NCBI RefSeq assembly: GCF_030272615.1
Contig: NC_081413.1
Location: 338,488,802-338,552,801 of the forward strand
Direction of reading: 5' to 3'
DNA from: Cryptomeria japonica
Taxonomy: Eukaryota > Streptophyta > Pinopsida > Cupressales > Cupressaceae
DNA length: 64,000 nt
Shown: positions 34,180 through 46,495 of the stretch, piece after piece
How positions within the stretch are numbered: the stretch's first letter is position 1
Layout of the letters: the number at the start of each line of letters is the position of its first letter
Made by a program: the position numbers and the translations under genes
The notes under the pieces: generated by a model
Databases searched by the model: none
What the model was told of the DNA's origin: nothing
Seen by the model: only the letters and a program-made list of their open reading frames with translations

Positions 34180-37100
34180 ATGGAAACTAACATTTTCAGG
34201 AAGGACAGTCTAAAAATTGATGGAACTAACTATGGTATATGGAAGATTAGAATGGAGACACATCTGAATTTCATTGGAATAGACATATAGGAAGTTACAA
34301 AGAATGGCTATGTTGGTCCTACTCAAAATCAACCTAATCCATCGACATTGGGCAAGGATCAGGAGAATGATTGTAAAGCAAGAGAAGCAGTTTTGAGCGC
34401 ATTATCAAATCAACAAATTATGGGATTATCAAACCAATCTACTACTAAATCTATTTAGGATAAATTGGAGACATTGAATGAAGGAGATACCATTTTCAAA
34501 ATTGCAAAACCAGAATGTTACCGGGTCAGGTATGAAAATTTGAAAATGGAAGAAGATGAAATAATTTATGCTTTTATGAATAGAGTTAATGAAATTGTTT
34601 TAGGAATATAATGTTGTGGAGGATCCATAAGTGAAGATGAAATTGTTTCTAGAGTTTTAAGATCTTTTCCACTGGCATGCAAAATGAAAGTAACTACTAT
34701 TAACAAGTTCAAAACAATGCCTAATACATCAGTATCTAGAGATACCTTGGTTGGAAAACTTTCAGCATTTGATCTTGAGGAATTTGGTCCTATTGCTACA
34801 ATTAAGACAAATTTAGCCTTTAGAGCATCATGATTTGCAACATCATCATCATCATTTGACAAATCTGATTGGAAAACACTATATGCAAAAGAACTTGAAG
34901 ATATCAGAAGGGAAAATGAAGAATTGGAAGAGCTTGAAGTAGTATTTGCAAGGAAAATGCCTAAAGGTCTAGTTGGAAGTAAGTATGAAGGTAAAGCACC
35001 GTTTAAATGTTTTAATTGCAATAAAGTTCATCATATAGCATCAAGATGTCCTGATAGACATGCAAGATTAAGAGAGGAATCTAAAAGAACATATAAGCCA
35101 GAGATACAGATTTAAGAAGAACAAAGATAAATCTTGTTAGTATATTGATGAAAGAGTTATAGATGATTCTGATGAAGAACTGACAGACAATGGATGGGCT
35201 TTTGTTGCAATAAAACAAGATCAACCAACACCTACTATTCCACCGGTAGAGCAGGCCGTGACAGCTAAAATTGAGGAAAAAGATGAATGGATCATTGATA
35301 GTGGATGTTCACATCATATGACTAGTGATAAAAGTAAATTATTATCTTTTTAAGAATGTAATGAAGGTCTAGTAATATTTGGCGATGATAAAGCTTGTTT
35401 AATCAAAGGAAAAGGCACTATATCTTTAGATGGTAAGCAGAATACTGACAATGTCTATTATGTTGAAGGTTTGAAGTATAATCTTTTAAGTGTTGGTCAA
35501 TTAATTGAAAAAGGATTTCAGTTACAATTCAAGAATGTAAAATGCAAAATCAGAAACAAAATTGGATTGGAGATTACAACCGGTAATCAGACTAAAAGTA
35601 ATATCTTTCATTTGAACAATAGTGATAAGACATGCTTGATTTAACATATTGATGAAAGTTGGTTATGGCATAAGAGACTCTGTCATGTAAATTTTGATTG
35701 CATTGTAAAGATCAGTTCAACTAAGGTAGCAAGGGATTCACCTAAGATTGTGAAACCTCTTAATCTGGTATGTAAGAAATATCAAATGGCAAAGCAAGTT
35801 AGAACAACCTTTAAGAGTATTTATGAGAAATCTAATAATGTTCTTGATTTAATTCATACTAACTTGTGTGGTCTGGCAAGAACAAGAAGTCTACGAGGAG
35901 ATAGATATTTTATGCTAATTATTGATGATTATTCTAGAATGTGTTGGGTTACTTTTCTAAGGGAGAAATCAGAGGCTTTTGGAAAATTCAAGTTATTCAA
36001 GGCAATGGTAGAGAATGAAATCGGTAAGAAAATCAAATGTTTGAGATCTGATCAAGGAGGTGAATTTACATCTAGAAAATTTAATACATTTTGTAGAGTG
36101 AATGGAATCAAAAGACAACTATCACCACCCCAGACACCTCAGCAGAATGGAATTGTGGAAAGGAAGAACATAACTATTATGGAAGTAGCTAGAAGCATGA
36201 TATTGGAAGCAAATCTACCTCATGTGTATTGGAGAGAAGCAGTGAATACAGTGGTTTACACTTTTAACAGATTTCACATCAAAGGTGAAACTGGTAAGAC
36301 CCCTTATGAACTATGGTTTGGTAATACTCCTACTCTTAAATACTTCAGATTATTTGGAAGCAAATGTTATATTAGGAGAGATGAGTATGTTGGTAGATTT
36401 GATCCTAGAAGTGATGAAGGAATATTTCTTGGTTATTCATCTAAGAGCAAGGCATATAGATGATTTAATAAAAGATTGTGGAAGATCATTGAAAGCTCTA
36501 ATGTGAAGATAGATGAACACTTTAGAGGAAATTCAAGGTCTATAGATTCTGAACTAGCAATTGAGATGATCATAAACAAACCAATACAGAGTGCACCAGT
36601 ATAGAATGTGGATCTAGTCACACTGGCATCATCAGAGAATTCCACAGTAACTAAAGAACAACAACATGTGTATAAAACCAGGTATGTAAGACTGGATCAC
36701 TTAGAAAATTAGATAATTGGGATTAAGTATCAAGGTCTTATGACAAGAGGAAGACTGGAAAATGAAGAGGTATGCTTAATTTCTCAAATTGAACTAGCAT
36801 ATGTTATTGAAGCATGTCAAGATGAACATTGGATAAAAGAAATGGAAGATGAATTAGAACAAATTGAAAAGAACAATACATGGACATTAGTTCCCCGACC
36901 TAAAGACAAAAATGTAATTAGAACTAAATGGGTATTTAGAAATAAACTTAATGAAGATGGTATGGTAATCAGGAACAAAGCAAGATTAGTTTGTAAAGGA
37001 TATTCACAGAAGGAGGGAATTGATTATAATGAAACATTTAAACCAGTAGCTAGAATTGAGGCAGTTAGATTATTTCTTGCATTTGCAAATCAGATGGATG

Positions 37101-37494
37101 TGAAATATGTATTTCTAAATGGTGATCTTGAAGAAGAAGTTTACATTGAACAACCTGATGAATTTTCATTGACAAATGATAAAGATATGGTTTACAAATT
37201 AAGGAAAGCTTTGTATGGATTGAAGCAAGCTCCTAGAGCTTGGTATGCTAGAGTGGACAAATATCTTTTGAAGCTTGCTACACTAAAGGTAATGCTGAAA
37301 ACAACTTATATTTCAAAGTGACTAATGATGACATCTTGGTTACTGAAGTTTTTGTTGATGATATCATTTTTGGAGGAGAAGATGGATTGTGTAAGGATTT
37401 TGCTAACAAGATGCAGGAAGAATTTAAAATGTCTATGATTGGGGAGATAAAATTCTTTTTAGGATTGCAGATTTCACAAATTGATAGAGCTATA
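34180..37494 (+). pseudogene. Copia element 1 gag-pol, first part (broken)
   Basis: The frame starts at an ATG at 34180 with a gag of the UBN2 type. A zinc knuckle follows at about 35008 (CFNCNKVHHIASRC), then protease with intact IIDSGCSHHM near 35293, integrase (35640-36460) and the N-terminal half of reverse transcriptase (36740-37494). Damage includes TGG-to-TAG changes early in gag (DI*EV, SI*DKL) and a Cys-to-Tyr in the integrase zinc domain (CKKY). The first integrase catalytic Asp is Asn (HTNLCG, codon 35861-35863). A further stop lies at AYR*FN. The frame is then cut at 37494 by the nested element and resumes at 44281. Confidence 0.85.
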
Positions 37495-38281
37495 TGTTAG
37501 GATACCCAAAGATACTAAGAGGGGGGGGGGGTGAATTAGTATCTAATTGGTTATTGAATTTATTTGATTTAAAACATGTAAAGCATATCAATACTGTATA
37601 CTGGTAAACCAAGAATAATGCATTAAACAAGAATAACAACAACCACATGAAAAGAACACCATAACACAGTAGTTTAACAAGGAAACTCGGTGTGGGAAAA
37701 ACCTCAGTGGGATTTGTGACCCACAATATTCGCTTACTGGCCAATAAGTGAATATTACTCTTACAATAGGGGCCTGCACATGCAGGAAGGCCAAGTGCCT
37801 AGAGCTCACTGCTCAATTACAAAATAAGAAGTCACACTAACTTACAAAATGGACTATACAAATCCAATGTCTTGTACTACTTCAAATTAGCATCTGCTAT
37901 GCCAGATCCAGTACCGGTTTTAGCTCTGCTTCATACATAAACCCTTAACCTATAATTCACATATTAGGTCTGCCTTATTTCACCTATCACATTATTACAA
38001 AATGTTCTACAATGATCTCATACATATATGAGGCATATTGCAACTTGCCATGTTGGCTTTCAATGATTTTACAATTAATTACAAAATACATTATAAACAA
38101 AATTCCTATCGGCTAGGGTGCCAGTATCCTTCCTTTACCGGTGTTCTGTGTGTCGGTGTAGAGTTTGTCATTGCCGGTGCTGGTATATTGTCTTGCCGAT
38201 ATCATATGATTACAAGGTTGCCATCAATGACAAAACCTTCAATCACCTACAATTTCTCATTGGAGTGTGCATTTGCCAACA
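37495..38281 (-). repeat. Nested element 3' LTR (787 bp)
   Basis: On the plus strand it runs from TGTTAGGATACCC to TTTGCCAACA. It is about 94% identical by eye to 43498-44280, and includes a run of ten G or more near 37519 that is shorter and interrupted in the other LTR. Confidence 0.9.
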
Positions 38282-38294
38282 ATCTCCCCCTTTG
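38282..38294 (-). other. Nested element polypurine tract
   Basis: On the minus strand AAAGGGGGAGATT abuts the LTR TG. Two more G-run motifs of the same kind occur at about 38384-38391 and 38431-38441, echoing the multiple polypurine motifs of the SIRE-like elements. Confidence 0.85.
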
Positions 38295-38462
38295 GCATTG
38301 ATGGCAACACTCATGAGAAAAATCCAAAAAGTGTCATCCAAAAATGAGTCTGCCAGAATTGTCTTACCAAAAAAATATGAGCTCCCCCTGAGCTGATGAG
38401 CCATCTGCTGATCATTTTTCTCATAGCCTCTACTCCCCCTTTGACATTAATAACAAAGGTTG

Positions 38463-41400
38463 TCATTCGTTGTCAGTGGAGTCCTGCCTGGTTTCTTGTA
38501 ACTGGTGGGTTACACTCTGAAAGATATCTGTCAAAATTAAATTTATGTCGTTGTTGAATTTTTTACTGTCTTTTATAGCCTCATGGGTTCTCTGCACTGT
38601 ACCGGTGAGTATGTGCATTTTCTCTTCCGGTGTCTTTAGTCTGGGAACTAGAGCCTCAGATATTTCTTTTCTCAAAGAAATAAGATACTCTAGTCTTGGA
38701 CCAAGTCTGTATTTTAAGTCCTTTGCTTTGTCCTTTATTCTTTGTTTTTCATTTTCCAGTTTCCTGATTTTCTCTTCCTGCTCTGCAATTTTCTTCTCTA
38801 ATTCCAAAAATGAATATGATGTTCCAATCAGATTGTCAGCAATATTGTTAATCTTATCCTGTGTCTTTCTGATTTCATTGTCAAGATCTTCTGTGAATAC
38901 ATCTATTTTTCATGTATCTTTGTACAATTTCTTGAAGTCAAAGATGATTTTATTGAGTTCCGGTAAAAGAGTATCCATCTCCTCTTTGTTCTTATTCATA
39001 ATTTCCATACAGAATTTCTCTTTTTCTTTTATCATCCTTTCCTTAAAAGTATCCTCATTTATTTGATCAACAGTGATTAGGTTACCGGTGATGAATTTAG
39101 ACAATGTGTCTAATTGTTATAAAGAATCTTTATTCTCTATTTTACACTTGGGTACAATCATCTTCAAAATTGGTATGGTGTTATCAATAGCCTTATATGC
39201 TAGTGCATTACAATCTGTTATTTTCTTAATTGAATCTAACAATACCTCTGTCACATTTGTTGGTCTAAATTCATTCATGGAGGTTCTGGATGTATGTCCA
39301 ACTGTCTTCACAATTTATAATCCGCTAGTGGTGATAATAGCATTGCTTTCCTCTTTCACTAGAGGATCAGTTTGTGTCTCTATTTCAGCTACCAAAGGTA
39401 TAGGTCTTTCAGTTGTAGCCGGTGGCACTGTCTCTGAATGTACTAGTGAATGAACCTGTTATTCTACCTGTTTCTTTGTACTCTCTACTGATGGTTTCTA
39501 TGATGGTGCCTCTGATGATTTTTCAGTGGTATCTACTGCCGTTTTTTCTATTTGTGACTCTATATTTTATACCCATTTCTTTGTGCTTGCTCCTGAAATG
39601 TTTTCAGTTGGTATCTCAACAAATTTTTCATTGTTATCAGTTGTTGGTTGCTCAATAGATACATTATGTACACCAGTGCTATTAGCTTTTCCTGTATCTG
39701 TTGTCTGTTCAGTTTGTTGCTCACTCCCAATTTCAATGTCTCCAATTGTATCTTCAACATTTGTCTCAATTGTTGTGTCTTCTACTAGTTGCTCAGTTGC
39801 CACATCTCTTTTCTCACTTGTTTCCTTATCAACCACAATGTTGACTTCCTAAGTGTCGATATTCATTGTGTACAACACCTCAGAATCAGGATTTGTGTCC
39901 TCATGTGTTCTCTTCATACTCTCTATTGTCGGTTGATTTTCAGTAGTGTCTACTGGTGGAGTATCTAAAGGTGGTGGGGGTAAGTTTTTTGTTATCTTTA
40001 TACTGGGAGGTCCACCAACCTTGCCTTTTCCTTTGTCCCTACCCTTTTGATATACCTTGAAGGTTTTACATTTTTAATATTCTTCCTGTTTCTCCTTTTC
40101 TACTAGGAATATATCCCATGCATCTGTTGTTTCCTCTATTATCTGATTCACTCTTCTTGCCATTAGTGCTACATGTTGGTGAGCAGTTGAGAATACTAAT
40201 TGGTTAGCCTCAGAGATTAATTGATCTATCTCATCAGGTGAGTTAACAGGGTGTACTACAAGTAGTTTTTCAATCTTTATTTTCTTATCTAGCTCAAAAA
40301 TAGCTACTCTTCTAGCTTCTAGTCTGTTATATAGATCTGTCGGTATTTCATCAACAACTTGCATCAAAAATTTGTTGAAAATATCTAAGTGTAGTATTAC
40401 ACTGTTCTCTACTCTCTCTTTGTCATTAGTGGATAGTGTGTTATATAGTTTGCTGAAATTCTTCAACTTGCCATCCTCAGTAATTTCATTTAGTAATTTA
40501 TCAATAGGAGCTATAGTTTGTTTTGACTTCTTCTTAGGAGTCAACTTCTTTTTCTTTGGAGTAAATTTCTTTGTTAGGGGCCTTACTGCATGTTGCTTCT
40601 ATCATTTTGGTGTAGGAGAAGGTGTCGGTGAAGGTTTTATTTTCCTCTCAACTCTCTTAAATATTGCAGGTATGTCACTTTCTAAAGAAGTTCCAATCGG
40701 TGAAAGGGGTGTTTTCAGTTGGACTGCTTCCAACTCACTTTCAGTTATACCGGTTTGCTTTAGCAAATCTTCTTTAATAGCTTTTGCCTGTCGGGTTCCC
40801 TTTTTAACAGTTGCCTCAACCCTTTTAACTCTTTTCCTTGATTGAATTTGACTTTCTATAGTTTCAGCATTACCAAATACTTCTTCTTCAGGTTCCTTAG
40901 GAGCTTCTAGGAGGGTTTTTGCATAGGTTTCTATCATGTTGTCATCAGTCTCATACCCCATTTCAGTAACCCATATGGTTCTAGGAACAACTGCCTCCAT
41001 CCAAATTTCATCTTTCTTTATTACAAAACAAATTTCCTTTTGGTACTTATCCATAATAGCTTGTGATAACCTTACTCTTGTTTTCATTCAAGCTTTTAGT
41101 GCTTGAAAGTGCTCATTTATGGTTTTCTCCCCATTCTCTCCCATATTGTTTAGCAATTCTGATAGTTGTTTTCCTATCGGTATATCATATCCAAAATCTT
41201 TGGTGCCAATACTGAGTACTTGTTTGGTTATATATAGCATCAGACAAACAAGTAGGTTTCCAAATCTGAATGTTCCTTTCTTTTCCCTTTTGATCTTTTC
41301 TAAATTTTCTATTAGTTCATCTTTAAGCCATTCACATATGTCTATCCTTGCATTATCATTTACCATATCATAGGCACTCTTAATACATAGGCTAGAAACT

Positions 41401-42008
41401 GAGTTTAACCTATTTGCATGTGTAGTTTTGTAACCTAAGATCATGCTGATAAATATGATATTTGCATCCTTTACATCGTTTACCCTTAGTGATCTCTTAT
41501 CAAATGTTGCACCGGTTAGGTTTGTCACTAGATCATTTGAGACCTTCTTAGTTTTGTCAGGTCTATTGCTGGTGTAGGGTAACCCTATCACAACCTTTAC
41601 TGCTTCTTTTGTGATTTTATGAACTGAGTCCAACCAGAAAAATTCACCATGTACTCTGCTTAATACTATCCTTATGATATCCTTGGGGAAATCCGGGATA
41701 CTGAGAATTTCAGTGAAACCTAAGGTTTCTATTATCTTATGTTCAGGTTTGACATTTCCCAATTCATCACAAATCACAGATTCATACATATTCTTAATTT
41801 CCTCATCACCTAGTTCATCAATATGATAGTGTATATACATTCTAGGGTCTTCAGCATATACTACCCCTTTAGGTATTTGAGAAAATGCACCTAAGCTATC
41901 ATCTTTCTTCACAATTTCAGGAACTAGCTGGAATACGGGTCTAGGGCGTTTAATAACTTCAACAACATTAGGGTTTGCAATAAATTCAGGAGTAGATGAA
42001 GATGCCAT
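38463..42008 (-). pseudogene. Large unknown ORF of nested element (~1,181 codons, in-frame stops)
   Basis: The frame starts at ATG 42008 (MASSSTPEF) and can be followed in one phase to a terminal stop at 38463. Its first 306 codons are open and include the segments FFWLDSVHKITKEAVKVVIGL, LTGATFDKRSLRVND and ICEWLKDELIENL, reminiscent of plant transposon-associated hypothetical proteins; I cannot name the family. Later parts are Lys-rich (KRVKRVEATVKK; TPKKKSKQ), then Glu/Thr-rich low complexity, and end in a coiled coil (LEKKIAEQEEKIRKLENEKQ). At least eleven in-frame stops interrupt it (for example 41088, 40602, 40599, 40074, 39849, 39567, 39498, 39459, 39315, 39117 and 38910). I saw no frameshift. 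Confidence 0.75.
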
Positions 42009-42352
42009 AGCTATAAATACCTTAATCTACCTTAGGGATGAAAGATTTGATAGATTGCTTCACTTCTTTCCTTGGAATGCCTTTGCTCAGGATTTTTGCA
42101 CTTTCGAAGATTTGAATGCTTGGTGAAATGAAAATAGAGCCAAAACACTTGTTTTATAATGTTATTTTCTTCACCTACCATATTTAATGCTTGTCGGTTA
42201 AGTTACAACTTAACTTATCTGTTGGTAAAGAAGTAATCTCAACTTCTCACCATCAACCGAGGGAATAATAGCATGTTTTTCATTTAGTTGCTAAACCCCC
42301 AAAGGAATTTTCTTTAGTTAGATGAAGAGTCTCCTGCTAGTGGAGTGTTACT

Positions 42353-43426
42353 CTATTCTGTTGGTGGAGGAGTATTCCCATCAACATTCTGTTCTGACTT
42401 CCTGATCCATTGTTTTGAGAATTCTTGTTTTACCTCTTCAACCTTTTCTTTACCTGTCAAACTAGCACCACTATTATTTTCTGGTGGTGCCTTACTTCTA
42501 TAGAATTTTGCAATATGTCCAATCTTGTTACAAGCATAACAAGTCACATTATTTTTCTGAATAGCTTTCCCATATCCTATGCCAGTTTGTGTTCTGCATT
42601 GATTAGATAAGTGTCCAAATCTCCCACAAACATAACATCTTACATTCATTCTGCAATTCTCTGAATTATGACCAACTTTGTTGCATTTAGAACATTGACC
42701 GGTGGGTGTATTGGTGTTCTGATAATTTATAGATCTACATTGATTTTCTCTATGACCATACTTGTTACAGTTAAAGCATTTGCCATTAAATTTATAAGAA
42801 TTTGGTTGCCTTACCAGTTTTCTATGATCATGTGTGTTTGCAGTATCTGATCTTTCACCAACTTCAAAGCCCAGGCCATTAGTGTCACCATTAGGTTTCT
42901 GATTCTTCGGTATGTCACCAAGTTCTTCTGAGCTTTTCTTGATTTTTTCCTTGTGCTGATTTGCAGTAGACAACTCTCTTTCCAAGATTCCTTTCTGTCT
43001 CATAAGTTCATTTGAGTCATTTTGTGTATACATCAGATCTGTCTTCAACATATCATTTTCATAACTAAGTCGTGTGTTTTCATTTGTAGCATCATTCAGT
43101 CTTCTAGTCAGATCTTCTTCATTTTTCTTCCTATCTTCAATTTCTTTGCAAAATCTCATAGTCATATCCTGCATTTCATTCTTTGTAGTACTGCTTTCTT
43201 GTCTCAGTTTGTTTACCAGATCATTAAGAGTTTCCTTTTCATCATTCTCATTCTGCATCTTTTCACAAAGTTCTCTTCTCTTATTTCTTTCAATGGTAAG
43301 ATTTTCTTGAAGTGCTTGAATAATATCCTGAGCAGCTTTTAGATCATCTTCAAGTTTGATATTTTTCAATTTTTCTATATCATAGTCTGAAAGAGATGTT
43401 TCCAATTGTTTCTTCAAGTTATCCAT
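42353..43426 (-). CDS. Coiled-coil protein with four zinc knuckles (357 residues)
   Basis: This is an open frame from ATG at 43426 (MDNLKKQLET), about 55 bp inside the PBS. Residues ~1-175 are charged and heptad-like, predicted coiled coil (EDDLKAAQDIIQALQENL and similar). Four CCHC knuckles follow at about 217 (CFNCNKYGHRENQC), 245 (CSKCNKVGHNSENC), 264 (CYVCGRFGHLSNQC) and 296 (CYACNKIGHIAKFY). The last has lost its final Cys to Tyr. The tail is Pro/Lys-rich. It resembles a nucleic-acid-binding Gag in position and knuckles, but it lacks a recognisable capsid domain and has more knuckles than the copia Gag nearby. It probably binds element RNA; that is inference. An in-frame TTG lies upstream at 43453. 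Confidence 0.7.
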   Translation of the reverse strand: MDNLKKQLETSLSDYDIEKLKNIKLEDDLKAAQDIIQALQENLTIERNKRRELCEKMQNENDEKETLNDLVNKLRQESSTTKNEMQDMTMRFCKEIEDRKKNEEDLTRRLNDATNENTRLSYENDMLKTDLMYTQNDSNELMRQKGILERELSTANQHKEKIKKSSEELGDIPKNQKPNGDTNGLGFEVGERSDTANTHDHRKLVRQPNSYKFNGKCFNCNKYGHRENQCRSINYQNTNTPTGQCSKCNKVGHNSENCRMNVRCYVCGRFGHLSNQCRTQTGIGYGKAIQKNNVTCYACNKIGHIAKFYRSKAPPENNSGASLTGKEKVEEVKQEFSKQWIRKSEQNVDGNTPPPTE

Positions 43427-43482
43427 CTCTACCAGTGTCAATATCTTCCTCAAGTTGTTAGGCTTCTAAAAATAGAGGACCA

Positions 43483-43497
43483 GGCTCTGATACCAAT
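43483..43497 (-). other. PBS, initiator Met tRNA type (nested element)
   Basis: The minus strand reads TTGGTATCAGAGCC beside the LTR end at 43498. Confidence 0.9.
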
Positions 43498-44280
43498 TGT
43501 TAGGATTCCCAAAGATACTGAGAGCGGGAGTGAATCAGTATCTAACCAGTTATTGAATTTACTTGATTTAAAACATGTAAAGCATATCAATACTGTATAC
43601 CGGTAAACCAAGAATAATGAAGTAAACAAGAATAACAGCAACCACATGAAAAACACACCATAACATAGTAGTTTAACAAGGAAACTCGGTGTGGGAAAAA
43701 CCTTGGTGGGATTTGTGACCCACAATATTTGCTTACTGGCCAATAAGTGAAAATTACTCATACAATAGGGGCCTGCACATGCAGGAAGGCCAAGTACCTA
43801 GAGCTCACTACTCAATTACAAAATAAGAAGTCACACTGACTTACAAAATGGATTATACAAATCCAATGTCTTGTACTGCTTCAAATTAGCATCTGCTATG
43901 CTAGATCCAGTACCGGTTTTAGCTCTGCTTCATACATAAACCCTTAACCTATAATTTGCATATTAGGTCTGCCTTATTTTGCCTATCACATTATTACAAA
44001 ATGTTCTACAATGATCTCATACATATATGAGTCATATTACAACTCACCATGTCAGCTTACAATGATTTTACAATTAATTACAAAATACATTATAAACAAA
44101 ATTCATGTCGGCCAGGGTGCCAATATCTTTCCTTTGCCAGTGTTCTATGTGCCGGTGTAGAGTTTGTCGTTGTCGGTACCAGTATATTGTCTTGCTGGTA
44201 TCATATGATTGCAAGGTTGCCATCAATGACAAAACCTTCAATCACCTACAATTTCTCATTGGAGTGTGCATTTGCCAACA
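43498..44280 (-). repeat. Nested element 5' LTR (783 bp)
   Basis: This is the partner of 37495-38281, in minus orientation. The long G run of the other LTR is GAGCGGGAG here. Confidence 0.9.
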
Positions 44281-45065
44281 GTATATTCATATGTCAAACA
44301 AAATACTTGAAGGAACTATTGAATAAATTTGGTATGAAAAATTCCAAACTGGTAAGTACTCCTATGACTACAACTGATAAATTGACATTGAAGGATGATT
44401 CAGCTCCTGTTAATCCGACAAGATACAAATCTATTATTGGAGGTTTACTATATTTGACACAAAAAAGACCTGATATAATGAATGCCGTATGTATTGTTTC
44501 AATATTTTAGAGTAATCCTAAATAAAATCATGAATCATCAGTAAAAAGGATTTTCTGGTATCTATAAGGCACAACAAATCTTGGTTTATGGTACCCTAAA
44601 GATAAAAATTGGGAAGGAGATGTAGATGATAGAAAGAGTACCACTGGTAGAGAATTCTTTCATGGTAGTAGATTGATTTCATGGATAAGCAAGAAGCACA
44701 GTTGTACATCATTATCAATAGCAGAATCAGAATATGTTGCAGCAGCAACTAATTGTACTTAGGTATTATGGATTATGAAGATGTTGAAAGACATAAAGGT
44801 AAAATGCAAAGAACTGATAATCATTTATTGTGATAATTCAAAAGCAATTGATATATCAAAGAATTCGGTATTTCACTCTAAGACTAAGCATGTTTCTATC
44901 AAATATAACTTTCTGAAAGAGAATGTTGAAGCAAAAGAAGTAAAATTGGCTTATGTGAATACTAAAGAGTAGATTGCAGATATCTTTACAAAGCCTTTGC
45001 CTAAGGAAACCTTTGAATATCTCAAAGAGAAACTTGGGGTAATACCCTCACCGACAGAGACTTAG
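44281..45065 (+). pseudogene. Copia element 1 reverse transcriptase end and RNase H (broken)
   Basis: This continues the frame cut at 37494: YLKELL-type RT tail, STPMTTTDKL, YKSIIGGLLYLTQ, then RNase H (RKSTTG, SCTSLSIAESEYVA, FHSKTKHVSIKYNFL, IADIFTKPLPKETFEYL). Stops include TAG at 44508-44510 and TAG at 44760-44762, both at positions that are also stops in element 2, and another before IADIF. Part of the TDAN region seen in element 2 is missing. Confidence 0.85.
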
Positions 45066-45409
45066 ATGATTGAATATTGGCATCAAACTAGCAGAAACCA
45101 TGAAAGAAACCTTTTTCCAGCTTTGATGGAGGAGAGCTACTTCTCAGGGGGAGTAGTTGGTTGTATATTCTGGTATTTATTCTTAATTGCTTTGGAATTT
45201 GATGTCAAAGGGGGAGAGATATCTATGGAAAAACATTATTCATTGAGAGAGATTATTCATTAGGGGATAGATATATACTCTCTGTATTTTGGTTTTGATT
45301 TCTGGTATTGATCTATTTTGGAGATTGTTGGTTTTTGGTTTTTGGCATTCTATTTTGGCACTTAGATGTTTTTCCATATAGTGTTGCCATCAATGCCAAA
45401 GGGGGAGAT
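45066..45409 (+). other. 3' untranslated region with repeated polypurine motifs
   Basis: G-run purine motifs occur near 45147 (CAGGGGGAGTAG), near 45207 (AAAGGGGGAGAGAT) and at 45398-45409 (AAAGGGGGAGAT), the last abutting the 3' LTR. Multiple such motifs are known for Sireviruses. Confidence 0.75.
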
Positions 45410-46495
45410 TGTTGGTATTATGGATGTGTTGCATTAGTTTTGTCATTGATGTCAACACTTATCCTTCTTGAGATCTATGGTTATATTGGTTATGTTGAAC
45501 TGACACATTGTGTTCACCGGAAAGGTCAGTGACTTATGCATAGTCACCGATATATGCTCACCGACAGGTTATATGGTTCACCGACAGTGATGATGACTTA
45601 TTATCATCTAGAGATCACTTGATTATGTCGACGACATGGTTTGGATACTTGGTTTTAGTGTTTTGGATATTGGTCTAATCAGGTTGACATATTTGTTGTT
45701 ACCGGTAGATTGGTCTAGGTTATGGACCAGTATGCATTATCTATTCCAGATGGTCATGGCACATTATGGAGATGATTTATTGATTGGATATTGTTGTAAA
45801 TATATTGAGTCGACATGATACATCACATCTAGACTTATTTGTAATTGATTTAACTGTAATATTCTTAGTGAGATGACCTACACATTTGGTCTTAGGTTTT
45901 GTATATATGTAAGATCTCATTTGTGAGATGAGATATGACAATATATGGTTATGGTGTGGTATTGTAATATGGTATGTGTGAATATTGAAGATTAGATGAG
46001 TAGAGCATAGAGAAGGTTTAAGGAAGGCTTGAAGGTGTTTATCAGAGATTAACTGGTACTGAATCTAGCATTGGAGATGCTATTTTGAGCATTACATTAT
46101 TCTAGGATTTAACCATCCTACTGTAGTCATTACGATTCCCATTTGAACAGTGTGCTCTAGGCGGTTGGCCTTTTTGCATGTGCAGACCCCATTTGTATAC
46201 ACATACTATCTACAATAGTATCATCTGATTGTGGGTAAGGTTTCCCACCGTGGTTTTTCCCCTTGCAGGGTTTCCACATAAAAATCTCTGTGTTATGTGT
46301 TGTGGATGTTGTTTCTCTTTCTGTTTCATGCATTAATTTTCACTGGTATTGATATTAACTGTTAATCTATTAATCAACATTAAGTTTGGTTTATCGGTAT
46401 TTAGTATTAAGTTGAAGTAATTTATAATTGGGTTGAAATTCATTGGCAACTGATGCACCCCCCTCCCCCCTCATTTGTCCTTCCTATTCCTAACA
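45410..46495 (+). repeat. Copia element 1, 3' LTR (1,086 bp)
   Basis: TGTTGGTATTATGG to CCTAACA. It differs from the 5' LTR at about 6-7% of positions by eye. Confidence 0.9.

Larger units (their letters stand above)
37495..44280 (-). mobile_element. Nested non-autonomous LTR element with unknown ORFs (6.8 kb)
   Basis: LTRs are at 37495-38281 and 43498-44280. The minus orientation is shown by a Met-type PBS at 43483-43497 and the polypurine tract at 38282-38294. The target duplication is CTATA/GTATA (four of five). Ends, PBS, polypurine tract and LTR core are those of the SIRE-like copia elements around it. The interior has no protease, integrase or reverse transcriptase; it has a coiled-coil zinc-knuckle ORF and a 1,181-codon decayed frame. 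It must have been moved by another element's enzymes. Confidence 0.88.
33038..46495 (+). mobile_element. SIRE-like copia element 1, interrupted (13.5 kb with nested element)
   Basis: LTRs at 33038-34122 and 45410-46495 are about 93% identical by eye. A Met-type PBS at 34124, gag-pol 34180-45065 and a polypurine tract at 45398 are present. The target duplication is ATGAT/ATGAG (four of five bases). A second LTR element (37495-44280) sits inside the reverse transcriptase. SIRE lineage is inferred from integrase and RT signature segments ([35 protein letters not shown]) and from repeated polypurine motifs before the 3' LTR. Confidence 0.9.

Noticed and set aside
37519-37531. Run of ten or more G as a possible quadruplex or origin
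   Set aside because: It is the variable G/C tract found near the end of all copia LTRs here; a single run is not a four-tract quadruplex.
38545-39852. Plus-strand frames of 78-173 codons rich in Ser, Phe and Leu
   Set aside because: They are antisense to the large unknown frame of the nested element, and the hydrophobic composition is the mirror of a Lys/Glu-rich frame.
43022-43342. Plus-strand hydrophobic frames that look like membrane proteins
   Set aside because: They are the antisense of the coiled-coil coding region.
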